Source of the DNA: Aliivibrio sifiae
GTDB taxonomy: Bacteria; Pseudomonadota; Gammaproteobacteria; Enterobacterales; Vibrionaceae
Assembly (NCBI RefSeq): GCF_002954715.1
Contig: NZ_MSCP01000002.1
Coordinates: forward strand, 372,957 to 436,956
Length of the DNA: 64,000 bases
Direction: 5' to 3'
Both the position numbers and the translations under genes were made by a program. This document shows positions 43,859 to 52,853 of the stretch, piece by piece. The notes under the pieces are model-generated. The model worked only from the letters and a program-made list of their open reading frames with translations, was not told where the DNA came from and ran no database searches. How positions within the stretch are numbered: the first letter of the stretch is position 1; every line of letters starts with the position of its first letter.

Positions 43859-45406
43859 ATGAATAATGGAAACCAAACACACACAACCTGCGCTGTTTTA
43901 GATTTAATTGTAGTTGGTGGTGGTATTAATGGGGCGGGGATTGCAGCTGATGCTGCTGGTCGAGGCTTAACTGTGGGTTTATATGAAGCATCAGATTTTG
44001 CTTCTGCGACGTCATCTGCAAGTTCAAAGTTGATCCATGGTGGTTTACGTTATTTAGAACATTATGAATTCCGTTTAGTCTCTGAAGCGCTCGCGGAGCG
44101 TGAAGTATTGCTAGCAAAAGCACCACATATCGCTAAACCGATGCGTTTTCGTTTGCCTCATCGCCCATTTTTACGTCCCGCATGGATGATCCGTGCTGGC
44201 CTTTTCCTTTACGATAATTTAGGTAAACGAACTACACTTCCTGCAAGTCATTCAGTTAACCTCGCGGCTTCTGGCCTGCTAAGACCGGAAATGAAAAAAG
44301 GGTTTGAGTATTCTGATTGTTGGGTTGATGATGCGCGTTTAGTGATTCTTAATGCTATGGCTGCTGAAAAAAATGGAGCAGAAGTGAAGAACTACTGCCG
44401 TGTTGAAAAAGCAATACGCGTTGATAGCATTTGGCATGTGACTATTTTTGATGAGCAAACGAATACACGCTTTGAACGTAAAACTAAAGCGCTTGTGAAT
44501 GCTGCAGGTCCATGGGTAAAACAATTCTTTGATGATAGCCTAGAAGAAGAATCACCACGGAATATTCGTTTGGTTAAAGGTTCTCATATAGTTGTACCAA
44601 AAATACATAATGAAGAACAAGCCTATATTCTACAAAATAAAGATAATCGCATTGTTTTTGTTATTCCTTATATGGAAGACTTTTCAATTATAGGAACAAC
44701 GGACGTTGAATATCAAGGCGACCCGAGAAAAGTAGAAATATCAGAAGATGAGGTAAACTATTTAATTGATGTTGTGAATCAACATTTTGTTGATCAAATC
44801 CAACGTAATGATGTTGTCTGGACTTATAGTGGCGTGCGTCCATTGTGTGATGACGAATCTGATTCTCCTCAAGCGATCACTCGTGATTACACTTTAGAGT
44901 TAGAACAAGAGTTAGATCAAGCACCTTTATTGTCTATTTTTGGTGGGAAATTAACGACATATCGAAAATTAGCAGAAACTGCAATGAAGATGCTAAGTCC
45001 ATACTTTATGAAGATAGGGACGTCGTGGACCAAAAATGTAGCATTACCGGGTGGTGATTTTGATTATCCACGTAAGCAGTTAGTAAATAATATCTGTAGT
45101 AAGCACAAATGGTTAGCAGAAAAAACAGCAACGCGCTATGTGAACCAATTCGGTACTTTAGTTTGGACATTATTAGAAAATATCACTTGTGAAGCTGATA
45201 TGGGAATAAAGTTCTCAGAAGGCGTTTATCAAGCTGAAATTGATTATTTAATACAGTATGAGTTCTCTCAGAAAGCAGAAGACGTGCTATGGCGTAGAAC
45301 GAAGTTAGGTTTGTATTTAAATGATGAAGAGAAAAACGAATTGACGGCTTATATAGAAAATACGGTCGTAAATAAACACAACATACAGCTTAAAAAAGTA
45401 GTTTAA
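43859..45406 (+). CDS. glpD: GlpD, aerobic glycerol-3-phosphate dehydrogenase
   Basis: GlpD is a membrane-associated flavoenzyme that oxidises glycerol-3-phosphate to dihydroxyacetone phosphate and feeds electrons to quinone. The 515-residue product has the FAD-binding VVGGGINGAGIAADAAGRG, the SSKLIHGGLRYLEHYEFRLV block, IGTTDVEY, and SGVRPLCDDE, all typical. It is slightly longer at the N-terminus than E. coli GlpD (501). It is preceded by two GlpR-like operators and followed by a terminator. The anaerobic counterpart, glpABC, lies 12 kb downstream. Confidence 0.96.
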   Translation: MNNGNQTHTTCAVLDLIVVGGGINGAGIAADAAGRGLTVGLYEASDFASATSSASSKLIHGGLRYLEHYEFRLVSEALAEREVLLAKAPHIAKPMRFRLPHRPFLRPAWMIRAGLFLYDNLGKRTTLPASHSVNLAASGLLRPEMKKGFEYSDCWVDDARLVILNAMAAEKNGAEVKNYCRVEKAIRVDSIWHVTIFDEQTNTRFERKTKALVNAAGPWVKQFFDDSLEEESPRNIRLVKGSHIVVPKIHNEEQAYILQNKDNRIVFVIPYMEDFSIIGTTDVEYQGDPRKVEISEDEVNYLIDVVNQHFVDQIQRNDVVWTYSGVRPLCDDESDSPQAITRDYTLELEQELDQAPLLSIFGGKLTTYRKLAETAMKMLSPYFMKIGTSWTKNVALPGGDFDYPRKQLVNNICSKHKWLAEKTATRYVNQFGTLVWTLLENITCEADMGIKFSEGVYQAEIDYLIQYEFSQKAEDVLWRRTKLGLYLNDEEKNELTAYIENTVVNKHNIQLKKVV

Positions 45407-45411
45407 AAAGG

Positions 45412-45437
45412 AGCAGCCGATTATGGCTGCTTTTTTT
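45412..45437. terminator. Terminator between glpD and the ToxR-like gene
   Basis: Stem AGCAGCC/GGCTGCT with an A-rich lead and T tail; bidirectional between convergent genes. Confidence 0.85.
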
Positions 45438-46563
45438 AGGAATGATAATAACCAATATAGGAAATATTCATTTCATCATTGAAGAAATACCCTATATTTT
45501 CAGATATAGGGTAAAAGTAACTATAAGAATTATTACCCATTTTTTTAAATAGCTGATTATAAGCGTACGTTATTTCATCATTTCTCACTATTCCAAACTG
45601 TAGTCGCCCTGAAGTTATGTTATTTTCATCATTGTTTTTAATCACAAACTTTTCAATAGTTTTATCTTTTATTAATGTAACATGGTTTTGTGATATATAC
45701 CCATAACCACCAGAATAACCAGATTCTTTGATAAATATTGTTTCTTTTGTATTGTAATTATTTTCATTTATTTTGATTATGTCAGTGTTAATGTAAAGAT
45801 TACCTTGATATTTTTGGTTAAACAATGATTTTAGATTAATTTCAGTAGATAGTGATATCGAATTGGTTAAATTATTTACAGGGATCTTTTGTTTTTTATC
45901 AAATTTAATATCATTGAATAATTTAGCTACGTCTATTTTTTTTGAATTATCTTTAAAGTAAATCTTATTGTATATTTTAATGCATTTGTTTTTTTGTATT
46001 TCACAAGCAGATAAAGCGATGAAATTATGTTGATTATTGATAAAGTATTTAATGTTATTTTTGGTTTTTATTTGTGATAGGTCTAATTTTTCTGACGTAG
46101 ATGTAACGATAATATTTTGTATTTCTTGTTTGAATTTAAATGACTTTATTTTTTCTTTTACTAAGTAGATATCTATTTGATCTAAGGAAATTAATGAAGT
46201 CATTGTTAATAATAGAAGAAGTAGGAGCAATGAGTTCTTCTTTTTTTTCTCTTTGTGGTAGGGTTGCGCCGCCATATAACCCTTTCCTTTAATCGTTTTT
46301 ATAGGGTCAAAGCCATGCGGTTTCATTTTCTTTCTAAGCAGAGAGATGGCTTGAGGTACTGCAGAAGTATAGCAATTGAGTTCTTTTCCCCATGAATTAT
46401 TGAGAATCTCTTCTTTTGTAAAGATTGTTTTTGGATTTTGTATCAGAAGATAAAGAATATTTATTTCTACTGAATTTAATTTTATTTCTTTATTCCTTTT
46501 TGTAATGATTTTCTTCTCGTTGAGAAATAATGTGAAATTATGATTTTTAATTATATTAGACAT
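45436..46563 (-). CDS. ToxR-like transmembrane transcriptional regulator (paralogue 1)
   Basis: This 375-residue protein has an OmpR/ToxR-type winged helix (about 25-100; SAVPQAISLLRKKMKPHGF and TIKGKGYMA are the recognition and wing regions), a basic linker, one transmembrane helix (111-127, mostly Leu) and a periplasmic domain of about 245 residues. That domain is not the ToxR one but matches the product at 56390-57544: ACEIQKNKCIKIYNKIYF, FIKESGYSGGYGY and YPISENIGYFF have clear counterparts. It probably reads an envelope signal and regulates nearby genes; the divergent neighbour is a secreted Ntn amidase. Base composition is very AT-rich compared with glpD. Confidence 0.85.
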   Translation of the reverse strand: MSNIIKNHNFTLFLNEKKIITKRNKEIKLNSVEINILYLLIQNPKTIFTKEEILNNSWGKELNCYTSAVPQAISLLRKKMKPHGFDPIKTIKGKGYMAAQPYHKEKKKKNSLLLLLLLLTMTSLISLDQIDIYLVKEKIKSFKFKQEIQNIIVTSTSEKLDLSQIKTKNNIKYFINNQHNFIALSACEIQKNKCIKIYNKIYFKDNSKKIDVAKLFNDIKFDKKQKIPVNNLTNSISLSTEINLKSLFNQKYQGNLYINTDIIKINENNYNTKETIFIKESGYSGGYGYISQNHVTLIKDKTIEKFVIKNNDENNITSGRLQFGIVRNDEITYAYNQLFKKMGNNSYSYFYPISENIGYFFNDEMNISYIGYYHS

Positions 46564-46767
46564 TTTTAAACCTATGTTCTATACGACTCATGATTCTCAA
46601 ATATGATATTGAAAATGTCTATAATATAGTTGAATTATTTTTAGATTAAATTGGTTATATGGGATATTTCTCATTTTATTTTTTAGTTTTCATTTTTTTG
46701 TGTTTTTTTATTTTTCATATGATCCTACGTATGTAATTATATATTTATTAAATAGGTAGGTGGCGAT

Positions 46768-46965
46768 ATGGAAAAAATAACCTTAATATGTAATTCAATG
46801 CAGTCATTTATGGACCTTTGTGAAAATAACCTTGTCCAATCGTGCTTTGTGCATTGTACTTTTATTGTTGGAATAAGTGATTTTAAGTGGATGGAAAGGG
46901 AATTGAAATCAAAAAATGGTAATGAATTATCAGTAAGGAAATTGGTTAAAGATGGTGTTAATTAA
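46768..46965 (+). CDS. Small Cys-rich hypothetical protein
   Basis: A 65-residue ORF with a good ribosome site (GGTGG about 5 bp before the ATG). It has four Cys (NSMQSFMDLCENN, VQSCFVHC), no signal peptide and no known family. It lies between the divergent ToxR-like gene and the amidase and could be the first gene of the amidase transcript. Function unknown. Confidence 0.5.
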   Translation: MEKITLICNSMQSFMDLCENNLVQSCFVHCTFIVGISDFKWMERELKSKNGNELSVRKLVKDGVN

Positions 46966-47052
46966 ATCGTATTTATAAACACAGAAAAGAAGTGCTTGGC
47001 AAATGTCTGGATAGGAGTAATATCAAAAAATAATTAATCATGAGATAGTAAA

Positions 47053-48141
47053 ATGAAACTTAAACTTCTTTCAATGCTTATCGCCTCTTGCGTTGCTTAT
47101 TCTGCTAGTGCCTGTACTGGTATCTCTCTTTCGACAACTAATCATGATTATATTCAAGCGCGAACGATCGAGTGGGGTCAAAATGACCTCAATAGTAAAT
47201 TGATTGTGTCTCCTCGTGAATATACATATACCTCTATTATGCCAGATCAGAAGAAAGGACTTGAATGGAAGTCTAAGTATGGATTTGTTGGTATTTCAGT
47301 GAGTGATGATCGCTTTATTGCTGATGGGGTAAATGAAAAAGGATTAACCGCAGGTTTATTCTATTTTAAAAACTACGGATCATTAGATACATACGATCCT
47401 AAAGACACAAAAACAACCATTACAGATATGGATTTTAATCGCTGGATGTTATCGCAATTTAAAACGGTTGCCGAAGTAGAACAGGCGTTAGATAAAATTA
47501 AAATTATCCCAGTTTATATTGATGCGAAAGGTGTTCCATCACCAACAGCACACTGGCGCGTTGCAGATAAACAGGGAAATAACATTGTTATTGAAATTAT
47601 GAATAACGGTGAAATTAATATCCATAAAAATACAGCGAAAGTGTTAACTAATGCGCCTGATTACCAATGGCAGGTTACAAACTTGAATAATTACATTCAT
47701 CTAACTCCTGGTGTTAGCAAAGGGCAGAAGATTAATGATGTGAATGCCTTTTCATTTGGTGTTGGTTCTAGTTTCTTAGGGCTACCAGGAGATATCACGC
47801 CACCCTCTCGATTTGTTCGTGCGGCTTTTTATGTTAACTCAGCTCCAGAAATAAAAGAAAGTGATGCTGCTGTATCTCAAGCCTTTCATATCTTAAATAA
47901 TTTCGATATTCCTATTGGCAGTGAGTTTAATAGCAAAGCGCATATTCCTAATCTACCAAGTGCAACTCAGTGGACCTCGGTTGTTGATCAGACTAACGGA
48001 TTGTTTTTCTATAAAACGATGTATGATAGTACGATTAAAAAAGTCGATTTAAATAAACTTACGTTTAGCGGGAAAACAGAAGAAAAACGCTCATTAGATG
48101 CAGGTAAGTTCCATGCTGAAGAGGTTATTCCTCAACTTTAA
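47053..48141 (+). CDS. Secreted Ntn amidase (choloylglycine hydrolase / penicillin V acylase family)
   Basis: This 362-residue linear-amide hydrolase has a signal peptide (1-20, ending SASA) whose cleavage would expose Cys21, the N-terminal nucleophile (CTGISLSTTNHDYIQARTIEWG; the RTIEW Arg/Glu region is typical). Other family marks: DGVNEKGLTAGLFYF, a later VLTNAPDYQWQ with the conserved Asn, and the C-terminal PPSRFVRAAF. Gram-negative secreted members include penicillin V acylases and bile-salt or acyl-homoserine-lactone hydrolases; substrate cannot be decided from sequence. A terminator follows. The divergent ToxR-like gene is a candidate regulator. Confidence 0.9.
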   Translation: MKLKLLSMLIASCVAYSASACTGISLSTTNHDYIQARTIEWGQNDLNSKLIVSPREYTYTSIMPDQKKGLEWKSKYGFVGISVSDDRFIADGVNEKGLTAGLFYFKNYGSLDTYDPKDTKTTITDMDFNRWMLSQFKTVAEVEQALDKIKIIPVYIDAKGVPSPTAHWRVADKQGNNIVIEIMNNGEINIHKNTAKVLTNAPDYQWQVTNLNNYIHLTPGVSKGQKINDVNAFSFGVGSSFLGLPGDITPPSRFVRAAFYVNSAPEIKESDAAVSQAFHILNNFDIPIGSEFNSKAHIPNLPSATQWTSVVDQTNGLFFYKTMYDSTIKKVDLNKLTFSGKTEEKRSLDAGKFHAEEVIPQL

Positions 48142-48156
48142 GTTTGATGTACGATT

Positions 48157-48190
48157 AAAAAATAAGCCTCTTTATGAGGCTTATTTTTTA
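48157..48190. terminator. Bidirectional terminator
   Basis: Stem AAAATAAGCCTC/GAGGCTTATTTT with A and T tracts, between the amidase and convergent GGDEF genes. Confidence 0.9.
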
Positions 48191-48193
48191 TGA

Positions 48194-49873
48194 TTATTGC
48201 TTACGCTTTCTTTTGTTTATATACATCTGTTTATCTGCGTTATCTAATGCAGTCTTAATGTCATTATTAATCAACGATACACCAAATGAAAAAGATAAAG
48301 GCAATGATTTTTGTTTGAAATACAGTTCGAAGTGAGAACGTATACTGCGCATTTTAGTGCTAATGTCTGTAATTGAAGAGGAATCAAAACAAAGAACAAA
48401 TTCATCCCCACCAAATCTAATTAAAAGATCTTCTTTTCTCAAATATTGATTAATTAATCGAGCGCCTTCTTTAAGTTGTTTATCCCCAAACTGATGGCCA
48501 TGCTCGTCGTTAATACTCTTAAATCCATCTAGATCAATAAATACCATTATATTGTAAGAGTTTACATCAATTCTATCTAATTTTTCTTTTGTAAAACATC
48601 CGGTTAATGGGTCAATCGATGTTTGTGTATTCTGGTTATCTTCATAAACAAAAGTCATAATAAAAGTGTTATCAAAATACTTTATTTTTTGCCTATAAGT
48701 ATGAAAACTAGTAGTTTGAGGCCCAACTTCAATCGTTTCATTTGATATTAGAATATCTGATTTTTTATTAAGTAGTTGTTGATCAAGCTGTAAACACGTT
48801 TGATAATCGGGAAAGCGAGTAAGAACTTTATCGACTGTCATACCAACTAGGTCGCATTCTAGATAATCTATGTGTTTTTTATTATTGTATATCGCTACAC
48901 CATATTCATCTCTTAGAATAAAAAGACAGTTACAGTGCTTCATTAAATTGGTTGTAAATAAAATCGATGGACTTTTTATACCATCGAGTAATTCTTGATA
49001 TTTTTGATTAAGAGCATGGAGATCGAATTTATTATAATCGATCCCTAATAGATTAAAGGGGTCTTGTGGCTGTAATTCATTCAAGGCGATAGTCAGTTCT
49101 TCATCATTCTTGGCAATGTTGAGGTTATAAATAAAGCGATCAATAGGAGGTGTAATTGAGTTTGATTGATTATTTGATTGTGGTTTTCTTGATTCAAAAT
49201 TCTGATCAAGGTCAGATAAAGGTAATGGGTACGAGAGGTGATAGCCCTGCGATATTACCGAACCAAAAGATTGAATTAAATTAAGTTGATTGACGTTTTC
49301 AATGCCTTTTATTACAACGGTATTACCTAAAAATTTATTTAGCTTATGGTAGAGAGAGCGTAAGAAACAAAAAGACAAATAATCATCATTAATCGCACTA
49401 ATTAAAGAACGGTCAATTTTAATATAGTCAAAATTCAACCCTAATAATGGGTCTGAGCTAACACATTCTATACCGTAGTCATCAAGTGTAAAAAGAACAC
49501 CAATGTGACGTAAGCGCTTCATATGAGAGCGTATTTTTTCTAGATTAAAGTCCTTATTGTTGAAGTTAAGTTCTAAGGTAAAGCCTTTATGCTGCGAAAA
49601 TAATGCTTCACAGTAATCAATAAAAGATTCTGATTCTAAGCTTTCTACTGATATATTAATTGAAATATGAATATGATCGTGATTTCGTAAACTTAGCTTA
49701 TCTGAAATAACGTGAGAAATGACTTCTTTATCAAAACCTTCTTTGTCTTCAATTTCAGAAATGAAATGAATAGGCAATTCATCAGAGTATCTGATTCGTA
49801 ATAATGCTTCATAAGAAACAATAGACCCTTCGAAAAAATTCGGCTGGTAAATGAAGTATTTATTCTCAAGCAT
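48194..49873 (-). CDS. EAL-GGDEF protein with degenerate EAL and intact GGDEF (probable diguanylate cyclase)
   Basis: This 559-residue soluble protein has the unusual order EAL (about 1-230), a PAS-like middle (about 300-400) and GGDEF at the C-terminus. GGDEF is intact (488-492) with a proper inhibition site RKED (479-482), so c-di-GMP synthesis with product feedback is expected. The EAL domain keeps YEALLR and a DD pair (LDDYG) but lacks the following TGYSS loop. The Glu of the AEGVE motif is Lys (VVIKGIEN), so phosphodiesterase activity is doubtful; it may bind c-di-GMP or a partner. I start at the ATG 49873; a GTG at 49885 is possible. It follows the hybrid kinase by 164 bp on the same strand. 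Confidence 0.85.
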   Translation of the reverse strand: MLENKYFIYQPNFFEGSIVSYEALLRIRYSDELPIHFISEIEDKEGFDKEVISHVISDKLSLRNHDHIHISINISVESLESESFIDYCEALFSQHKGFTLELNFNNKDFNLEKIRSHMKRLRHIGVLFTLDDYGIECVSSDPLLGLNFDYIKIDRSLISAINDDYLSFCFLRSLYHKLNKFLGNTVVIKGIENVNQLNLIQSFGSVISQGYHLSYPLPLSDLDQNFESRKPQSNNQSNSITPPIDRFIYNLNIAKNDEELTIALNELQPQDPFNLLGIDYNKFDLHALNQKYQELLDGIKSPSILFTTNLMKHCNCLFILRDEYGVAIYNNKKHIDYLECDLVGMTVDKVLTRFPDYQTCLQLDQQLLNKKSDILISNETIEVGPQTTSFHTYRQKIKYFDNTFIMTFVYEDNQNTQTSIDPLTGCFTKEKLDRIDVNSYNIMVFIDLDGFKSINDEHGHQFGDKQLKEGARLINQYLRKEDLLIRFGGDEFVLCFDSSSITDISTKMRSIRSHFELYFKQKSLPLSFSFGVSLINNDIKTALDNADKQMYINKRKRKQ

Positions 49874-50036
49874 TATTATTATCACATCCCAAGTTGTAAT
49901 TGGCGTTAATTTATCATGTTCAATAAATTGAGCCTATCTGAACCCAAGTTCAAATTGAGATGAATGTCACATTTACAAAATGAAACAGTGCGATAAAAAA
50001 TATAACTATTGATGATGTTATCAAATTTAATTGAAA

Positions 50037-52853
50037 TTAGGCGTTAATGTTAACGTCACCTTGTTTTTTATCAGATTTATTTTCCATTAATCGTGTGGCT
50101 TGTTGAATGTTTACCTCTAATAAATTGATAAGTTGTTGGATATCATTCAATTTTGGGAGCATACCCATTTTCGCATCTTTTTCGATAGAACTTGCACTTT
50201 CTACAAGACGATGAGCATCAAAATTTCCTGCCATTCCTTTTATTGAATGCGAATGAAGGCGGATATTATCGATGTCTTTCTTGTCGTAAGCGGTGATTAA
50301 AGAAGTAATGCTCTCTTCTGAGGTATTGATAAATGAAGTTAAAAATTCATTTCGTATTTCTATATCATCCCCACAAATTTCAATAAGAGGTTCTAATGTT
50401 AATTCGGCTTCAGTAAGGGCTAATGTGGTAATTTTATCTTTTGAGTATCGTTTTAACTCTATAATATTTGTTTTTGGTTGGTGGCTAGATTTGTTTCGTT
50501 CAATTTTTATCTTGTGATGATTGATCGCATCTAGAAAGCTTTGTTCTTGAAGAGGTTTAGTTAAAATATAATTGGCACCTGCGGCAATAAAATTATCATG
50601 AGCTTCTTGGAAAACATCTGCAGTACAAGCAAAAATGACGGTTGAGAGTTTTAATTTATTTCTGATAATTTGTGTTGCTGTTATACCGTCCATGATTGGC
50701 ATATGGTTATCCATGATGATCAAATCAAATGAACTCTCTTGTAATATATCAAGCGCGATCTGACCATTTTCCGCGATGGTGACTTGGTGTCCTAAACGTT
50801 GACAGAACATTTTCGCAACGAGTGCATTTACCTTGTTATCTTCTGCAATCAATATTGATAAATTAGTTGGCGTTTTAGTTTCTTCAATATTGGTTCTCGG
50901 TGAATGATCTTTATTTTCAACGGTCGCTTGTTTAATGCTTGTTTCAAGAGGAATAACGATTGTAAATGTCGTTCCTTTTCCCTCTGTGCTATTAACGGAA
51001 ATGTCACCTCCCATAACATCAACCAGCTGTTTGACTATCGCTAGTCCTAACCCTGTGCCACCATATTGCCTAGTCGTTGAAGACTCCGCTTGAATGAAAG
51101 GGTCAAAGATTTTCTCTAAGCGTTCTTGTCGTATCCCTATACCGCTGTCTTTGATTTGTATGGTAATACCTGTTTCTTTTTTTACGGTTAATGTGTGATT
51201 GAAAAGCAAAGTAATCGAACCATCATGAGTAAACTTTACTGCGTTGCTTATCAGGTTAAAAATGATTTGTCGGATCCGAGGTTTATCACCTTTAAACACA
51301 GTGTTAGGGCCTATTTCATTGTTAATAATTAAATTAAGCCCCCTGTCTTCACAAATGGGTATGTAGGTACTGGTAATAGGGTTGATGACATCTTTGAAAT
51401 TAAAATCTTCGCAATTTAATTCGAGTTTATTTTGTTCAATCTTAGAAAAATCAAGAATATCATTTAGTAAGGAGAGTAGGTGGTCACCAGACTCTAATAA
51501 CACATTAATTTGTTTGTGCTGTTCTGGATCTTTTATATTACTTTCTATAATTTGTGCCATACCAAGAATACCATTTAAGGGCGTTCTCAATTCATGACTC
51601 ATGGTTGCTAAAAAAGTAGATTTGGCTTTATTTGATACTTCAGCTTGCTTTGCTGCATCGGCTAGATCTATTTCCAGCGCTTTACGTTTAGTTATGTCTC
51701 TTTCAACGGCGATAAATTGCTCTAATGAACCTTCTAAATCAAAAGTTGGGGTAATCGCAATATCTATCCAATATTCAGTTCCGTTTTTATGGTAATTAAC
51801 TAATTCGGATTCTATCGATGCCCCGTTTTTGATAGCTGTAGAAATCCGGTTAATATCATCTTTTGATGTTTTTTCACCTTGTAGAATATTTCCCGGTTTT
51901 TTACCTAAAACTTCATTTAATTGATACCCTGATAAGGTACAAAAGCTTTGGTTTGCCCATGTTAAAATGCCATCTTTGTCAGTAATTAAGATTGCGTCAT
52001 GAGCATGTTCGGCAACCAGTGCAAGCTTTGATTTTTCTTTTTCAGAGTTAAAAAGGTCCCGTTTTATAACTAATGTTTGTCGTAAACGTTCACGTAACTG
52101 AAGATAAAAATAGGCAGCAATGGCACAGATAAAAAGTACCACGGTAATAAACATGTGGTTTTTTATTGATTCGGCCTGAGATAACCAATAGCTATTTTGC
52201 TGTGTAAGCATTTGTTTTACATTGTTGGTAAATATATCTTTTTCTTTATTTTTACTTTCGACTTTAATTCGTTCACGGAAGGCTATGTAATTAGATAGGC
52301 TTTTAAATTCAGGTTGTGTCTTTAGGTAACGACTAGGAGGGGACTCCATTAAGCCAGTTAATGTAAATTGTGAAACATACAGTTTATCTTCGAGTGCAGG
52401 TAAAGTGCTTAATAGCTTTTCTTCCAGTAATAGCGTTGTTAGTGCTGAGTACTCATATGAAACCTTTAATCGAAGTGATGTCTCTAGATCGTTAATAAGG
52501 GTGGAGGCACCAACTTGAGTATTTTTTGCGTAGCTAATCGCTTCATCGCTACTAATCAGAAAGCGTGATAACCAATGTGCTTGATCGTTTTCTAAGCGCT
52601 CCGATAGAAAAGAAGCTTTTAGATCGGCATTAACCAATTGTGATGAGTAAACGTCATAGGCTTTATTGTCTTGATGATTAAAATAATAGAGATTTTCTCT
52701 AGATTGAATGAGGCTGTCAGATAGTGACAAATAAGCACGTTGGTATTGATCTACCAAATGACTTTTAGTGACAATCAACGATAAATACACAGCAGAGCAG
52801 GTGATAAATACAATAAGCATTAAGCTGAGTTGATTAGTGTTTATTAATCTCAT
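50037..52853 (-). CDS. Hybrid sensor histidine kinase (TM-PAS-HisKA-HATPase-REC-HPt)
   Basis: This is a 938-residue membrane kinase. Two transmembrane helices (about 8-28 and 230-250) bracket a helical periplasmic sensor of about 200 residues. Then come PAS (HDAILITDKDGILTWAN), HisKA with phospho-accepting His420 in MSHELRTPLNG, HATPase (NLISNAVKFT, DSGIGI, GGTGLGLAIV), a receiver with Asp715 (IIMDNHMPIMDG) and a C-terminal HPt with His869 (HSIKGMAG). A full phosphorelay is encoded, but no cognate response regulator with an output domain lies nearby. Its start overlaps the stop of the upstream di-heme peroxidase gene by 4 bp, so the two are translationally coupled. The GGDEF gene follows downstream. 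Confidence 0.92.
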   Translation of the reverse strand: MRLINTNQLSLMLIVFITCSAVYLSLIVTKSHLVDQYQRAYLSLSDSLIQSRENLYYFNHQDNKAYDVYSSQLVNADLKASFLSERLENDQAHWLSRFLISSDEAISYAKNTQVGASTLINDLETSLRLKVSYEYSALTTLLLEEKLLSTLPALEDKLYVSQFTLTGLMESPPSRYLKTQPEFKSLSNYIAFRERIKVESKNKEKDIFTNNVKQMLTQQNSYWLSQAESIKNHMFITVVLFICAIAAYFYLQLRERLRQTLVIKRDLFNSEKEKSKLALVAEHAHDAILITDKDGILTWANQSFCTLSGYQLNEVLGKKPGNILQGEKTSKDDINRISTAIKNGASIESELVNYHKNGTEYWIDIAITPTFDLEGSLEQFIAVERDITKRKALEIDLADAAKQAEVSNKAKSTFLATMSHELRTPLNGILGMAQIIESNIKDPEQHKQINVLLESGDHLLSLLNDILDFSKIEQNKLELNCEDFNFKDVINPITSTYIPICEDRGLNLIINNEIGPNTVFKGDKPRIRQIIFNLISNAVKFTHDGSITLLFNHTLTVKKETGITIQIKDSGIGIRQERLEKIFDPFIQAESSTTRQYGGTGLGLAIVKQLVDVMGGDISVNSTEGKGTTFTIVIPLETSIKQATVENKDHSPRTNIEETKTPTNLSILIAEDNKVNALVAKMFCQRLGHQVTIAENGQIALDILQESSFDLIIMDNHMPIMDGITATQIIRNKLKLSTVIFACTADVFQEAHDNFIAAGANYILTKPLQEQSFLDAINHHKIKIERNKSSHQPKTNIIELKRYSKDKITTLALTEAELTLEPLIEICGDDIEIRNEFLTSFINTSEESITSLITAYDKKDIDNIRLHSHSIKGMAGNFDAHRLVESASSIEKDAKMGMLPKLNDIQQLINLLEVNIQQATRLMENKSDKKQGDVNINA

